Part shown: in pieces, positions 25,973-35,155 of the stretch
Layout of the letters: each line of letters begins with the position of its first letter
How positions within the stretch are numbered: the first letter of the stretch is position 1
Notes under the pieces: generated by a model
The model's database searches: none
Told to the model about the DNA's origin: nothing
Seen by the model: the letters and a program-made list of their open reading frames with translations, nothing else
Assembly: GCA_017534835.1 (NCBI GenBank)
Contig: JAFXVT010000045.1
Coordinates: 61,827-125,826, forward strand
Origin: Ruminococcus sp.
GTDB taxonomy: Bacteria > Bacillota > Clostridia > Oscillospirales > Ruminococcaceae
Reading direction: 5' to 3'
DNA: 64,000 nucleotides
Program-made: the position numbers and the translations under genes

Positions 25973-27381
25973 TGGCTAAAAAAAGTATCACAAAGCGCTG
26001 GATATTCAACAATCTCGGCGTTATCGTGCTCGCGCTGCTGGTGATAGAAATGGTCGTTATCTACGCGATACAGAGCTATTTCTACAACTCGGCGAAGCAG
26101 TACCTTGTCTCGAAGCTCAACGCTGTTACGAGCGTTCTGAGCATACATTCTCAGGACAGCTCGGCAAACTTCTCGGCGGAGATGAGAAATATGCTCGAGA
26201 CCTTCAACGAGAAGGACAAGATAGAGCTTATGGCTGTAAACGCAAAGGGCAGAGTCGTGCTCACATCGTCGGGCTTCTCGCCGGATGCCGACACCGTTAT
26301 GCCCGACTATGAAGAGGCTATGGAGAACGGTGAGGGAAGCTACACCGGCAGGATAGCCGGCGGCGAGAAGATACTTGCCGTTTCAGCGCCTATCTCCTCA
26401 TTCAACAGCGAGTACAGCGCAGTTCGTATGGTCACGTCGCTCACGGAGATAGACAACACCATAAAGGGCTATATATTGCTCGTTACGGTCATATGCACCG
26501 TTATCATACTCATCATCGTGATAACGGGTCTGTACTTCGCAGGCTCGATCGTCAGACCGATACGGCAGATAAGCGGTATCACAAGTAAATTCGCGAAGGG
26601 TGACTTCTCCGTTCGTATCGACAACAACAGCGATGACGAGATAGGCGAGCTGTGTACGTCAATAAACCATATGGCTGACGAGCTTTCGTCGGCGGAGGCG
26701 ATGAAGAATGAGTTCATATCGTCTGTCTCGCATGAGCTGCGAACGCCGCTCACCGCTATCAAGGGCTGGGCTGAGACACTTATGGTCGACGGCGGCGAGG
26801 ACCCCGAAACGATGAAAAAAGGCGTCGGAGTTATAGTTGCCGAGACGGAGCGGCTCTCACAGATGGTAGAGGAGCTGCTCGATTTCTCGCGTATGCAGAA
26901 CGGTCACTTCACGCTTATGAATGCGAATATGGACATTCTTGCCGAGCTCGGCGACGCTGTGCTCATCTACCGCGACAAGGCACGCCGCGAGCAGATACAG
27001 ATAATCTATGACGAGCCGGAAATGCTCCCCTTCGTCTACGGCGACAAGAACCGTATCCGTCAGGTATTCATCAACATCATCGACAACGCCGTTAAGTATT
27101 CCTCTCCGGGGGATACGGTAACGATAAAGGCGCGCGAGAAGGACGGCAGAGTCATCGTGTCGGTCGCCGATACGGGCTGCGGGATAAAGGAGTCCGACCT
27201 CGCAAAGGTAAAGACGAAATTCTACAAGGCTAACCATACGCGCCGCGGCTCCGGTATCGGGCTTGCGGTCGCGGACGAGATAATCGCCATGCACGGCGGT
27301 ACTATGGACATCGCCAGCGAGGGCGAGGGCAAGGGTACTACAGTTACGATAGCTCTCCCGGCAAAGGCGGGAAATAATTGA
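25972..27381 (+). CDS. Membrane sensor histidine kinase, HAMP-HisKA-HATPase
   Basis: A 469-residue kinase paired with the preceding regulator. Two membrane helices (about residues 12-35 and 165-186) frame an extracytoplasmic sensor domain of about 130 residues; then HAMP (FAGSIVRPIRQISGI), the phospho-acceptor His in SSVSHELRTPLTA (near 258) and the ATPase N, G1 and G2 boxes (INIIDNAVKY, VADTGCGI, GSGIGLAVA). The architecture is PhoR-like. The signal is unknown; the neighbouring lipoprotein is a candidate accessory. Confidence 0.95.
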   Translation: MAKKSITKRWIFNNLGVIVLALLVIEMVVIYAIQSYFYNSAKQYLVSKLNAVTSVLSIHSQDSSANFSAEMRNMLETFNEKDKIELMAVNAKGRVVLTSSGFSPDADTVMPDYEEAMENGEGSYTGRIAGGEKILAVSAPISSFNSEYSAVRMVTSLTEIDNTIKGYILLVTVICTVIILIIVITGLYFAGSIVRPIRQISGITSKFAKGDFSVRIDNNSDDEIGELCTSINHMADELSSAEAMKNEFISSVSHELRTPLTAIKGWAETLMVDGGEDPETMKKGVGVIVAETERLSQMVEELLDFSRMQNGHFTLMNANMDILAELGDAVLIYRDKARREQIQIIYDEPEMLPFVYGDKNRIRQVFINIIDNAVKYSSPGDTVTIKAREKDGRVIVSVADTGCGIKESDLAKVKTKFYKANHTRRGSGIGLAVADEIIAMHGGTMDIASEGEGKGTTVTIALPAKAGNN

Positions 27382-27411
27382 TTTCAGGAGTGCCGGAAAC
27401 GGCGTGATAAA

Positions 27412-28353
27412 ATGAGTAAAGAGAAAACACAGGAAAAATTCAAGTCAAAGATAGGCGGACAGGCGCTCGTCGAGGGCATAATGATGCTCGGACCGAACAG
27501 GGGCGCGATGGCTTGCCGCCTTCCGGACGGTACGATAGACCTCGAAACATGGGAAGAGAACAACGGAAAGAAGGCTCCGTGGTACAGAAAGGTGCCGCTC
27601 GTAAGGGGAAGCTTCAACTTCGTTTCCTCGCTCGTGAAGGGCTATAAATACACGATGAAGTCCGCGGAGAAGCAGCTCACCGAGGAGGACGAAAAGGACG
27701 GCTCTCAGAAAAGCGGGGAGAAGTCCGGCGGTATCACCGATGTCATTATGACGGTCGGAGCAGTATTCGGCGTAGTTCTCGCAGTTGTGCTGTTCATCTT
27801 CCTGCCGAAGTTCATCGTCGGACTTATCCCGGACATCGGGCAGCACAGCATAGTGCAGTCGATGCTTGAGGGGATAGTGAAGATAATCATATTCGTCTGC
27901 TATATGGTGCTCATAGGGCAGATGAAGGACATAAAACGCCAGTATATGTATCATGGGGCAGAGCACAAGACCATCGCCTGCCATGAGGCGGAGCTCCCGC
28001 TGACGGTGGAGAATATCCGCAGACAGTCGCGCTTCCACAAGCGCTGCGGCACGAGCTTTATATTCATCGTGCTGCTCGTCGGCATATTCGTGATGTGCTT
28101 CGTCCCGAAGGGACTTCTCTGGTGGCAGCGTGCGCTCATAAGCTTCGGCGCTCTGCCGCTCGTTGTGGGAATTTCGTATGAATTCATACGCTTTGCAGGT
28201 ACTCACGACAATATCCTTACAAAGATACTTTCCGCGCCCGGACTCACGATGCAGCGCATCACAACACGCGAGCCGGACGACTCAATGATAGAAATAGCTG
28301 TCGCTGCACTCACGCCGTGTATCCCCGAGGACAAAACGGAGGACAAATGGTAA
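27412..28353 (+). CDS. DUF1385 (YqhQ-like) membrane protein
   Basis: A 313-residue protein with the DUF1385 opening IGGQALVEGIMMLGP, several membrane segments (about 110-135, 145-165, 205-250) and the conserved block YHGAEHKTIACHEA followed by RFHKRCGTSFIF, whose His/Glu/Cys residues suggest metal binding. Annotated in some genomes as a putative metal-dependent enzyme, B. subtilis yqhQ; the function is not established. It overlaps the prmC start by seven bases; that pairing is common in Clostridia. Confidence 0.88.
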   Translation: MSKEKTQEKFKSKIGGQALVEGIMMLGPNRGAMACRLPDGTIDLETWEENNGKKAPWYRKVPLVRGSFNFVSSLVKGYKYTMKSAEKQLTEEDEKDGSQKSGEKSGGITDVIMTVGAVFGVVLAVVLFIFLPKFIVGLIPDIGQHSIVQSMLEGIVKIIIFVCYMVLIGQMKDIKRQYMYHGAEHKTIACHEAELPLTVENIRRQSRFHKRCGTSFIFIVLLVGIFVMCFVPKGLLWWQRALISFGALPLVVGISYEFIRFAGTHDNILTKILSAPGLTMQRITTREPDDSMIEIAVAALTPCIPEDKTEDKW

Positions 28354-29195
28354 GCAGGGGCGAGCTGTACAGGGCGTGTCAGGCGGCTATGGAGCAGGCG
28401 GATATACCCGATGCAGCCTTTGATACGATGTGTATTTTTCAGGACTGTCTCGGCGACAGGAATCCGCTGTTCAGTCCGCTCGAAGCTGTTCCGGAGGAGA
28501 CTGAAGGGCTGATACGCTCGATGACGGAGCGCCGCATTTCGGGCGAGCCGTTGCAGTATATCCTCGGCGAATGGGAGTTTTACGGCTATCCGTTCAGGGT
28601 CGGAGCAGGTGTGCTGATACCACGCCCCGATACGGAAACACTTGTGGATGCGGTCATACGCATCTGCCGGAGCAATGGCATCACAGCCCCGAGGATAGCG
28701 GACCTGTGCTCCGGGAGCGGCTGCATTGCAGTAACGCTGAAAAAGGAGCTTCCCCTTGCGGACGTGACAGCAGTAGAGCTCTCAGAGGAGGCGCTGCCGT
28801 ATCTGCGGCAGAATATCGCGCTGAACGGCGCAGATGTACACCTCATCGAAGGCGATGTGCTCGCGGAGGATACCGCCGAAAAGCTGAGCGGACTCGACAT
28901 CGTTGTGAGCAATCCGCCATACCTGACGGCAGAGGAAATGGCTGACCTGCAAACCGAGGTCGCACGCGAGCCGGCAATGGCTCTCTACGGCGGAGAGGAC
29001 GGGCTCGGCTTTTACAGGGAGCTCACGCCGCTGTGGAAAAGGTCGCTGAAAGCAGGCGGCTGGCTGTGCTATGAATTCGGTATGGGACAGCACGAGGAAG
29101 TCGGAAAGATACTTGCCGGAAACGGATTCGAAAATATCAGCTTCACCCGTGACCTCGGAGGAGTGATCCGCACTGTTTCCGCAGTCAGACCATAA
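28347..29195 (+). CDS. prmC: Release factor glutamine methyltransferase PrmC
   Basis: PrmC methylates the GGQ glutamine of peptide release factors. The protein of about 282 residues has a helical N-domain, the SAM motif IADLCSGSGCIAVTL and the catalytic NPPYL (in VVSNPPYLTAEEM). I chose ATG 28347 (MVSRGELYRAC) with CGGAGG upstream rather than the longer frame from 28317, whose extra residues overlap the yqhQ-like gene. Confidence 0.93.
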   Translation: MVSRGELYRACQAAMEQADIPDAAFDTMCIFQDCLGDRNPLFSPLEAVPEETEGLIRSMTERRISGEPLQYILGEWEFYGYPFRVGAGVLIPRPDTETLVDAVIRICRSNGITAPRIADLCSGSGCIAVTLKKELPLADVTAVELSEEALPYLRQNIALNGADVHLIEGDVLAEDTAEKLSGLDIVVSNPPYLTAEEMADLQTEVAREPAMALYGGEDGLGFYRELTPLWKRSLKAGGWLCYEFGMGQHEEVGKILAGNGFENISFTRDLGGVIRTVSAVRP

Positions 29196-29274
29196 AGCGG
29201 CTCAGCTTGTTTGCAGGCATTGACACGCACATCAGCCTGCCGATGAGCAGGTACGGCAAAAGAAAGGATAGCCT

Positions 29275-29883
29275 ATGAAGATCGCAGTATTCTCAGATAT
29301 CCACGGAAATCTCAAAGCACTGGAAGCAGTATTGGAGCAGACAGAAGCAGCAAAGCCTGATAAAACAGTCTTTTTGGGAGATATTTTTCAGCGCGGCAAT
29401 GAGGAATTTGAGTGCCTTGACCTGCTGAGATCGAAGGATATTATCTGCTTGAAGGGCAACTGTGAGCTCTATGCACAGTACGGTGTCGATGTAGATCCCG
29501 ATGTGGAGCATCTGAGGGAGTATTACGACGGGATAAGGAAAAAGCTTACAGATGAACAGCTGGAGTTTATCAGGAATATGCCGCTGTTCTGTGAGATCGA
29601 AAGTCAGGGACATAAAATGCATTTCTCTCACTTTTTGTTTCTGGATAAGGATGCCGCATATCCGTTCCTGCCCCTGTCGAGCCTGAAAAACGGCAGCTTC
29701 GATAAGGCTTGCGAGAGCGAATACGTAAAGAGATACGACCTTGCTGTGGTCGGTCACTGTCACGAGAATTTCGTGAAGGGAAATGTAGTTTCCGTTTCAG
29801 CTTCGGGACTTGACGGAGCTTCATGGCTTCTTATCAAGGTCAGCGAGAACGCTGTCACATTTGAGCGTTACAGCATTGACTGA
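29275..29883 (+). CDS. Calcineurin-like metallophosphoesterase (YfcE/MJ0936 type)
   Basis: A 202-residue phosphoesterase with the five dinuclear-metal motifs in order: [21 protein letters not shown], a His in MHFSHF and GHCHENF. Relatives such as MJ0936 and YfcE hydrolyse phosphodiesters in vitro; the natural substrate is not known. It stands alone between prmC and recA, 79 bases from prmC, with AAAGGA before the ATG. Confidence 0.9.
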   Translation: MKIAVFSDIHGNLKALEAVLEQTEAAKPDKTVFLGDIFQRGNEEFECLDLLRSKDIICLKGNCELYAQYGVDVDPDVEHLREYYDGIRKKLTDEQLEFIRNMPLFCEIESQGHKMHFSHFLFLDKDAAYPFLPLSSLKNGSFDKACESEYVKRYDLAVVGHCHENFVKGNVVSVSASGLDGASWLLIKVSENAVTFERYSID

Positions 29884-29930
29884 TATTTACACTGCTTTTA
29901 TGGTATCACATATTATACGGAGGAATAAAA

Positions 29931-31103
29931 ATGGCTAAAAAGGAAATCGCAAAGAAGGCTGCCGTAGTCAAGGCGGCGACTCAGGAGGACAAGAAGACCG
30001 CGCTCGAGGGCGCTATCAAGCAGATCGAAAAGAAGTACGGCGCAGGCGCTGTTATGCGTCTCGGTCAGACGAAGACACTCAATGTTGCGGCTATACCTAC
30101 GGGCTCGATGATGCTCGATATGGCACTCGGTATCGGCGGCGTTCCGCGCGGACGTATCGTTGAGATATACGGACCTGAGAGCTCGGGTAAGACAACTGTT
30201 GCACTGTCCGTCATCGCTCAGGCACAGAAGGCTGGCGGCGAGGCTGCGTTCATCGACGTCGAGCACGCTCTCGACCCAGTTTATGCACAGGCTCTCGGCG
30301 TGAATATCGACAATCTCCTCGTTTCTCAGCCGGACAGCGGCGAGCAGGCTCTTGAGATAGCGGAGGCTCTTATCCGCTCGGGTGCTATCGATGTGATCGT
30401 TCTCGACTCTATCGCAGCTATGACGACACGTGCCGAGATAGACGGCGATATGGGCGACCTCCACGTAGGTCAGCTCGCAAGGCTTATGTCACAGGCTATG
30501 AGAAAGCTTACAGCGGCTATCTCGAAGTCGAACTGCGTTGCCATCTTCATAAACCAGATACGCGAGAAGATCGGCGTTATGTACGGAAATCCCGAAACTA
30601 CCCCCGGCGGACGCGCACTCAAGTTCTACTCCTCTGTTCGCATCGAGGTCAGAAAGGGCGAGGTCATCAAGGAGGGCAGCCAGATAATCGGTGCAAGAAC
30701 ACGCTGCAAGGTCGTGAAGAACAAGGTAGCTCCGCCCTTCAAGGAGGCAGAGTTCGATATGATGTACGGCACAGGTATCTCGCGCACGGGCGAGGTGCTC
30801 GACCTTGCGACCGAGCTTGACATAATCAAGAAGGGCGGTTCGTGGTTCAGCTATAACGACCAGAAGCTCGGACAGGGACGTGATAACGTCAAGGAGCTCC
30901 TCAAGAACGACCCCGACCTTATGAAGGAGATAGAGGACAAGATACTCGCACGCAAGGACGAGCTGACAGCACAGACTGCGGCAAAGCCTGAGAAGAAGCC
31001 GGCAAAGGCTGAGACCGCCGCCGGAGCTTCCGAGGAGGGCAACAGCGATATACTCGCAAATATCGACGAGGACTTCGAGGAGTTCACACCTGCCGAAGAG
31101 TAA
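29931..31103 (+). CDS. recA: Recombinase RecA
   Basis: RecA forms ATP-dependent filaments on single-stranded DNA for homologous pairing and the SOS response. The 390-residue protein has Walker [10 protein letters not shown] (81-89), Walker [14 protein letters not shown]-binding loops with MSQAMRKLT and [10 protein letters not shown], and a long acidic tail ([18 protein letters not shown]). GGAGGAA precedes the start. I found no CGAAC-N4-GTTCG LexA box upstream. Confidence 0.98.
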   Translation: MAKKEIAKKAAVVKAATQEDKKTALEGAIKQIEKKYGAGAVMRLGQTKTLNVAAIPTGSMMLDMALGIGGVPRGRIVEIYGPESSGKTTVALSVIAQAQKAGGEAAFIDVEHALDPVYAQALGVNIDNLLVSQPDSGEQALEIAEALIRSGAIDVIVLDSIAAMTTRAEIDGDMGDLHVGQLARLMSQAMRKLTAAISKSNCVAIFINQIREKIGVMYGNPETTPGGRALKFYSSVRIEVRKGEVIKEGSQIIGARTRCKVVKNKVAPPFKEAEFDMMYGTGISRTGEVLDLATELDIIKKGGSWFSYNDQKLGQGRDNVKELLKNDPDLMKEIEDKILARKDELTAQTAAKPEKKPAKAETAAGASEEGNSDILANIDEDFEEFTPAEE

Positions 31104-31738
31104 TGGAGATAACCTCGATAAGCAAGTACAAGGGCTCGACTTATGAGGTGGAGCTCGACGGCGAGAGAAAGCTGTATCTTCACATCGACATAATCGCGGA
31201 CAACGGGCTGAGAAAGGGTACTCAGCTCGAAAAGGACGAGCTGCGGAAGATAATCTATGATTCCAATTTCAGAAGGGCGTATCAGTATGCGCTCTATTGC
31301 CTCGATTACCGCGATTATTCGGCGAGAGATATGCTCAGCAAGCTCGTCGGCACATACAAGAACGAGACGCTCTGCCGCGAAGTGCTGAAAAAGCTGACAG
31401 GCGCAGGGCTAATCGACGATGCGCGCTATGCGGAGAAGCTGGCGCGAAGGCTCGTGGAGGCACGGAAATACGGCTTCCGGAGAGCGAAAAGAGAGCTGCT
31501 TATGAAGGGGATAGGTGAGGAAACTGCTGTTGACGCCCTTGAGCAGTACAGGGAAATGTTCGGGGAAAACCTCGCAGAGCTGCTGCGGACGAAGCATTAT
31601 CGGCTCCTCACTGACAGCAGCGACAGAAAGAATATCGAAAAAGTTAAAAGCGCTCTCGTGCGTTACGGCTACGGCTTCGATGAGATAAACTCGGCTGTGC
31701 GTGAATACTTCGAGAACGCTGAACAGGCGGAGGAATAA
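31103..31738 (+). CDS. recX: Regulatory protein RecX
   Basis: RecX binds RecA filaments and tunes their activity. The 211-residue protein has the repeated three-helix modules of the family, with LDYRDYSARDMLSKL, GLIDDARYAEKLARRLVEA and the later RYGYGFDEINSAV. Its ATG overlaps the recA stop (TAATG), the classic recA-recX arrangement. Confidence 0.93.
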   Translation: MEITSISKYKGSTYEVELDGERKLYLHIDIIADNGLRKGTQLEKDELRKIIYDSNFRRAYQYALYCLDYRDYSARDMLSKLVGTYKNETLCREVLKKLTGAGLIDDARYAEKLARRLVEARKYGFRRAKRELLMKGIGEETAVDALEQYREMFGENLAELLRTKHYRLLTDSSDRKNIEKVKSALVRYGYGFDEINSAVREYFENAEQAEE

Positions 31739-31741
31739 CAA

Positions 31742-33073
31742 ATGCCTATCAAAGTTGGAATGGTCTCTCTCGGCTGCTCGAAGAACCTCGTGGACTCCGA
31801 GAGAATGTTATACAAGCTCAGAAAGAACGGCTATGAGCTCGTCACAGAGCCCGGTCTTGCTGATGTTGCGGTGGTCAATACCTGCGGCTTTATCCAGCCC
31901 GCAAAGGAGGAGGCTATCGAGACTATCCTTGAGCTCGCACAGCTCAAGAAAGAGGGCACACTGAAGAAGATAATCATCACAGGCTGCCTTGTCGAGCGCT
32001 ACAAGGAGGAGACTGCGGAGCAGTTCCCCGAGGCGGATGCCGTTATCGGCATCGGCGATACCAAGGACATCGTTGATATCCTCAACAGCGTTATGCAGGA
32101 CGAGCGGGTGCTGCGCTTCTCACCGAAGCTCGATGCGGAGCTGACCGGCGAAAGGATAATATCAACACTGCCGTTTTTCTCATATCTTAAAGTTGCAGAG
32201 GGCTGCTCGAACTGCTGCACTTACTGCGCGATACCCCAGATACGCGGCAAATTCCGCAGTGTCCCGATGGAGGATGTTCTGAGAGAGGCGAACTGGCTCG
32301 CAGACAACGGTGTTACTGAGCTCATCGTCATCGCACAGGATACCTCACGCTACGGCGAGGACCTGTACGGAAGCCAGAAGCTCCCGGAGCTCCTGCGCGA
32401 GCTGTGCAAGATAGAAAAGCTCAGATGGATACGCACGCTTTACTGCTATCCCGAGCGCATAACAGACGAGCTCCTCGATACTATCGCGAGCGAGCCGAAG
32501 CTTGTGAAGTATCTTGAGATACCGATACAGCATTGCGACGGCGATATTCTCAGCCGTATGAACCGCTGGGGCGACGAGCAGCAGCTTGAGGCTCTGTTCG
32601 CGCATATCAGAGAGCGTATCCCCAGCGTGATACTGCGCACGACTCTCATCACAGGATTCCCCGGCGAGACCGAGGAGCAGTTCAGCAGACTTGCGGAATT
32701 CGTCCAGCGCGTCCGCTTTGACAGGCTCGGCTGCTTCGCGTATTCGCGCGAGGAGGGTACGAAGTCGTATGACTTCCCTGACCAGATAGAGCCGGAGGTA
32801 GCCGCTCACCGCGCTGACCTCATTATGGAGCAGCAGATGCTCATAAGCAGCGAAAACAACGAAAAGCAGCTCGGGACCACCTGCGAAGCCGTAGTTGAGG
32901 GCTTCGACCGCTTCGGCGAGTGCTGGTTCGGAAGAACTGCGAATGATGCGCCCGACATAGACGGCAAGGTGTTCTTCACATCGGAAAAGCCGCTGTCTGT
33001 CGGTGAATTCGTGAAGATACGCATTACTGACACACTTGACTATGACCTTATCGGAGAGGTGATACCGGAATGA
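31742..33073 (+). CDS. rimO: Ribosomal protein S12 methylthiotransferase RimO
   Basis: RimO adds a methylthio group to an aspartate of ribosomal protein S12. The 443-residue radical-SAM enzyme has the N-terminal cluster cysteines (SLGCSKNLVDSE, VNTCGFI, TGCLVERY), the radical SAM motif CSNCCTYCAIP (about residue 155) and a C-terminal TRAM domain from about residue 375. The SLGCSKNLVDSE start separates RimO from MiaB. It overlaps pgsA by four bases. Confidence 0.96.
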   Translation: MPIKVGMVSLGCSKNLVDSERMLYKLRKNGYELVTEPGLADVAVVNTCGFIQPAKEEAIETILELAQLKKEGTLKKIIITGCLVERYKEETAEQFPEADAVIGIGDTKDIVDILNSVMQDERVLRFSPKLDAELTGERIISTLPFFSYLKVAEGCSNCCTYCAIPQIRGKFRSVPMEDVLREANWLADNGVTELIVIAQDTSRYGEDLYGSQKLPELLRELCKIEKLRWIRTLYCYPERITDELLDTIASEPKLVKYLEIPIQHCDGDILSRMNRWGDEQQLEALFAHIRERIPSVILRTTLITGFPGETEEQFSRLAEFVQRVRFDRLGCFAYSREEGTKSYDFPDQIEPEVAAHRADLIMEQQMLISSENNEKQLGTTCEAVVEGFDRFGECWFGRTANDAPDIDGKVFFTSEKPLSVGEFVKIRITDTLDYDLIGEVIPE

Positions 33074-33654
33074 ATCTGCCAAATAAGCTGACGCTTTTAA
33101 GGGTGTTCCTTATACCCTTCTTCCTGCTGTGTATGTACCTGAAATTCCCGTTCCACTACCTTGCAGCTCTTGCGATATTCAGTGCCGCTTCCATTACGGA
33201 CGCGCTTGACGGAAAGATAGCAAGAAGCCGCAATCTCGTTACCAATTTCGGAAAATTCCTTGACCCGCTCGCGGATAAGGTGCTCGTTCTTGCAGCACTT
33301 GCGGTATTCGTTGAGATACCCGACATCAGGGTCGGAGCGATACCGCTCATTATTATCAGCGCGAGAGAGTTTATGGTTTCCGGGCTCCGTCTTCTCGCCG
33401 CAAACAGCGGTATAGTCGTTGCAGCCGGAATGTGGGGCAAGCTCAAGACTGCCTTCACAATGGTCGCGATAATCACGGCTCTCGTATGGCTTAGTGCCTG
33501 CTATGATTTCAGCTTCAACTTCCCGCAGGCATTTGCCGATGTTGTTGACGTCTGGATAATACCTGCACTGATATGGATATCTACAGTTCTCACGATAATA
33601 TCCGGCGTCATTTACCTCAAAGGATACTGGAACCTCATTGACACCGATAAGTAA
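33070..33654 (+). CDS. pgsA: CDP-diacylglycerol-glycerol-3-phosphate 3-phosphatidyltransferase
   Basis: Makes phosphatidylglycerol-phosphate from CDP-diacylglycerol. The 194-residue membrane protein carries the CDP-alcohol phosphotransferase motif DG-x2-AR-x8-G-x3-D-x3-D (DALDGKIARSR, then GKFLDPLADK; about residues 39-65) and four to six hydrophobic segments. It is coupled to rimO by a four-base overlap. Confidence 0.95.
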   Translation: MNLPNKLTLLRVFLIPFFLLCMYLKFPFHYLAALAIFSAASITDALDGKIARSRNLVTNFGKFLDPLADKVLVLAALAVFVEIPDIRVGAIPLIIISAREFMVSGLRLLAANSGIVVAAGMWGKLKTAFTMVAIITALVWLSACYDFSFNFPQAFADVVDVWIIPALIWISTVLTIISGVIYLKGYWNLIDTDK

Positions 33655-33665
33655 AGGAGCGGAAA

Positions 33666-34058
33666 ATGAAACACTGTGCCGGTCAGATCAGATACCTTGT
33701 GGCGATAAAGGAGCTCTCTGAGCTCGATGAATACGTGAAATGCGTGAACATAGCGCGTCATCTCGGAGTATCGCGCCCGAGCGTGAGCAAAATGCTGCGC
33801 TGTCTTGCGAATTCGGGGCTCGTGTATGAGGACTTCTGCAACAGCGTCGTGCTCACCCCCGAGGGAGAGGCGACAGCTTCGGCGATATTCGCAAACTTTG
33901 ATGAGTTATACATCTTCTTTCACAAATTCCTGAAGCTTCCGCACGAGCAGGCGCATGACCAGGCGCTGCTTTTCATCACGGAATTTCCTCAGGACACCTG
34001 CCAGCGCCTCAAGCATATCGTAAAACGAACAGTCAAGAAAAAGACCGGGCTCGAATGA
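33666..34058 (+). CDS. DtxR/MntR-like transcriptional regulator
   Basis: A 130-residue protein with a winged helix like DtxR-family regulators (VNIARHLGVSRPSVSKMLRC, about residues 27-46, then NSGLVYE and VVLTPEG) and a helical C-terminal half with His, Glu and Asp residues that could bind metal (ELYIFFHKFL, HEQAHDQA). It lacks an SH3-like domain, so it is a short MntR-like form. It lies 11 bases after pgsA. Its targets are unknown. Confidence 0.8.
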   Translation: MKHCAGQIRYLVAIKELSELDEYVKCVNIARHLGVSRPSVSKMLRCLANSGLVYEDFCNSVVLTPEGEATASAIFANFDELYIFFHKFLKLPHEQAHDQALLFITEFPQDTCQRLKHIVKRTVKKKTGLE

Positions 34059-34071
34059 GTCCGGTCTTTTT
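34038..34071 (+). terminator. Terminator of the recA-pgsA run
   Basis: An 11-base-pair stem (AAAAAGACCGG / CCGGTCTTTTT) with a 12-base loop overlaps the last codons of the DtxR-like gene; the stem itself ends in a T run. Confidence 0.85.
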
Positions 34072-34081
34072 AGTATATCCA

Positions 34082-34135
34082 TTAAGGCAATACCGCACAA
34101 AGCTTTCAGGCGGGCTTTGTGCGGTGTTGCCTTAA
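34082..34135. repeat. 22-bp-arm inverted repeat between convergent genes
   Basis: The arms begin TTAAGGCAATACCGCAC and end GTGCGGTGTTGCCTTAA, pair over about 22 bases with one G-T wobble, and enclose a loop of about ten bases. There is no T run after it, so it may be a minus-strand terminator for the DUF2628 gene or a small palindromic repeat unit. Whether it recurs in the genome cannot be seen here. Confidence 0.7.
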
Positions 34136-34136
34136 G

Positions 34137-35084
34137 TTACAGCGTCATCATCAGCAGAGTGAATGTAGCATACATCGCGGCAAATGTGAGCGCGAGCGAC
34201 AGCACTACAACGAGAAGTGCGTTCACCAGCTTTATTCCGCCTGCCTGTGATATTTCAGCCCTTGTGAGCTCGCCGGAGCAGTGTGAACGAAGCTTTCTCA
34301 GCGACTTCAGTACGAACCGGAAGTAGAGCTTGTTGCTGAACAGACAGAATGCCAGCCTTATCACGAGGTCGGCAATGTTGCAAACATCAATGAGCGTTGC
34401 GAGGACACGGCGGTTTTCGTATATCTTCTGTATCACGTCCGCAGGGAAAACGCTGTAGCTCGTCTCTATACCGCCGTCTGCGATGAGGTAGCTCACGGCG
34501 AGCGGCATAGACAGCAGAACAGACACGATGAGCGAGAGCATCGCCCAGAACCACATTCTCCTGTTCGCGAAATATATCGGTGGGAAAATGAAGCTTATCA
34601 GGTTGAAGGAGATGCTTCTTCCGGTGTCCTTCATACGCTTGAATATCGGGATATAATAAATAGTATTCGTGCGGACGAAATCAGAGACGTCCCTGAGCGG
34701 AGATCCTCCCATATCCTCGTCCGGATTGAATCCGAGATAGGGTCTCGGGATACCGAAGCCTGCTTCTGTATCATCCTCGCTTTCACCGTCGGCGTCAGCG
34801 AGGGAATAGCCGCATCGGATACAGTTTTCTTCTGCAAGCGCGTTCGGGAAATGGCACGCCGGACAGATGACGAATTTTTTTTTCTCGGGCTTATCCTCCG
34901 GTCCGGTCTCAGAGCTGCTGTGCCAGCACTCGTCCGTTCCGTGGAGAGCGGAGTTCGCACAGCTGTTCATAGCCTTATAGCAGGCGCGGTGGTGCGGAGA
35001 GCCGCATTCGGGGCAGACAACGATATCGTCTCCGTTCTTGAATTCGATGCCGCAGGCGACACATTTTTCACCAATAAAGTTCAT
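34137..35084 (-). CDS. RING/zinc-ribbon membrane protein with DUF2628-like C-terminus
   Basis: A 315-residue protein. Residues 1-55 form a treble-clef/RING-like zinc site (EKCVACGIEF, VVCPECGSPHHRACY), residues about 72-95 a zinc ribbon (VICPACHFPNA, ENCIRCGYSL), then an acidic linker and a membrane domain with about four helices (from about 150, opening NLISFIFPPIYFANRRMWF) like DUF2628. It may be an integral membrane adaptor; no function is known. GGGAGG precedes the ATG, and a clear promoter lies at 35127-35155. Confidence 0.82.
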   Translation of the reverse strand: MNFIGEKCVACGIEFKNGDDIVVCPECGSPHHRACYKAMNSCANSALHGTDECWHSSSETGPEDKPEKKKFVICPACHFPNALAEENCIRCGYSLADADGESEDDTEAGFGIPRPYLGFNPDEDMGGSPLRDVSDFVRTNTIYYIPIFKRMKDTGRSISFNLISFIFPPIYFANRRMWFWAMLSLIVSVLLSMPLAVSYLIADGGIETSYSVFPADVIQKIYENRRVLATLIDVCNIADLVIRLAFCLFSNKLYFRFVLKSLRKLRSHCSGELTRAEISQAGGIKLVNALLVVVLSLALTFAAMYATFTLLMMTL

Positions 35085-35126
35085 ATTTCCTCCCTTCGGC
35101 AGGAATCTTCAAATATTATCACAGTC

Positions 35127-35155
35127 ATTATACCACATAATATGACAAATATCAA
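35127..35155 (-). promoter_or_regulatory. Predicted sigma-A promoter for the DUF2628 gene
   Basis: On the minus strand TTGATA (35155-35150), a 17-base spacer and TATAAT (35132-35127). The -35 box touches the edge of the 95-bp tandem array. Confidence 0.8.

Noticed and set aside
29884-29930. SOS (LexA) box before recA
   Set aside because: No CGAAC-N4-GTTCG or close variant is present in the upstream region; the promoter itself is also unclear.
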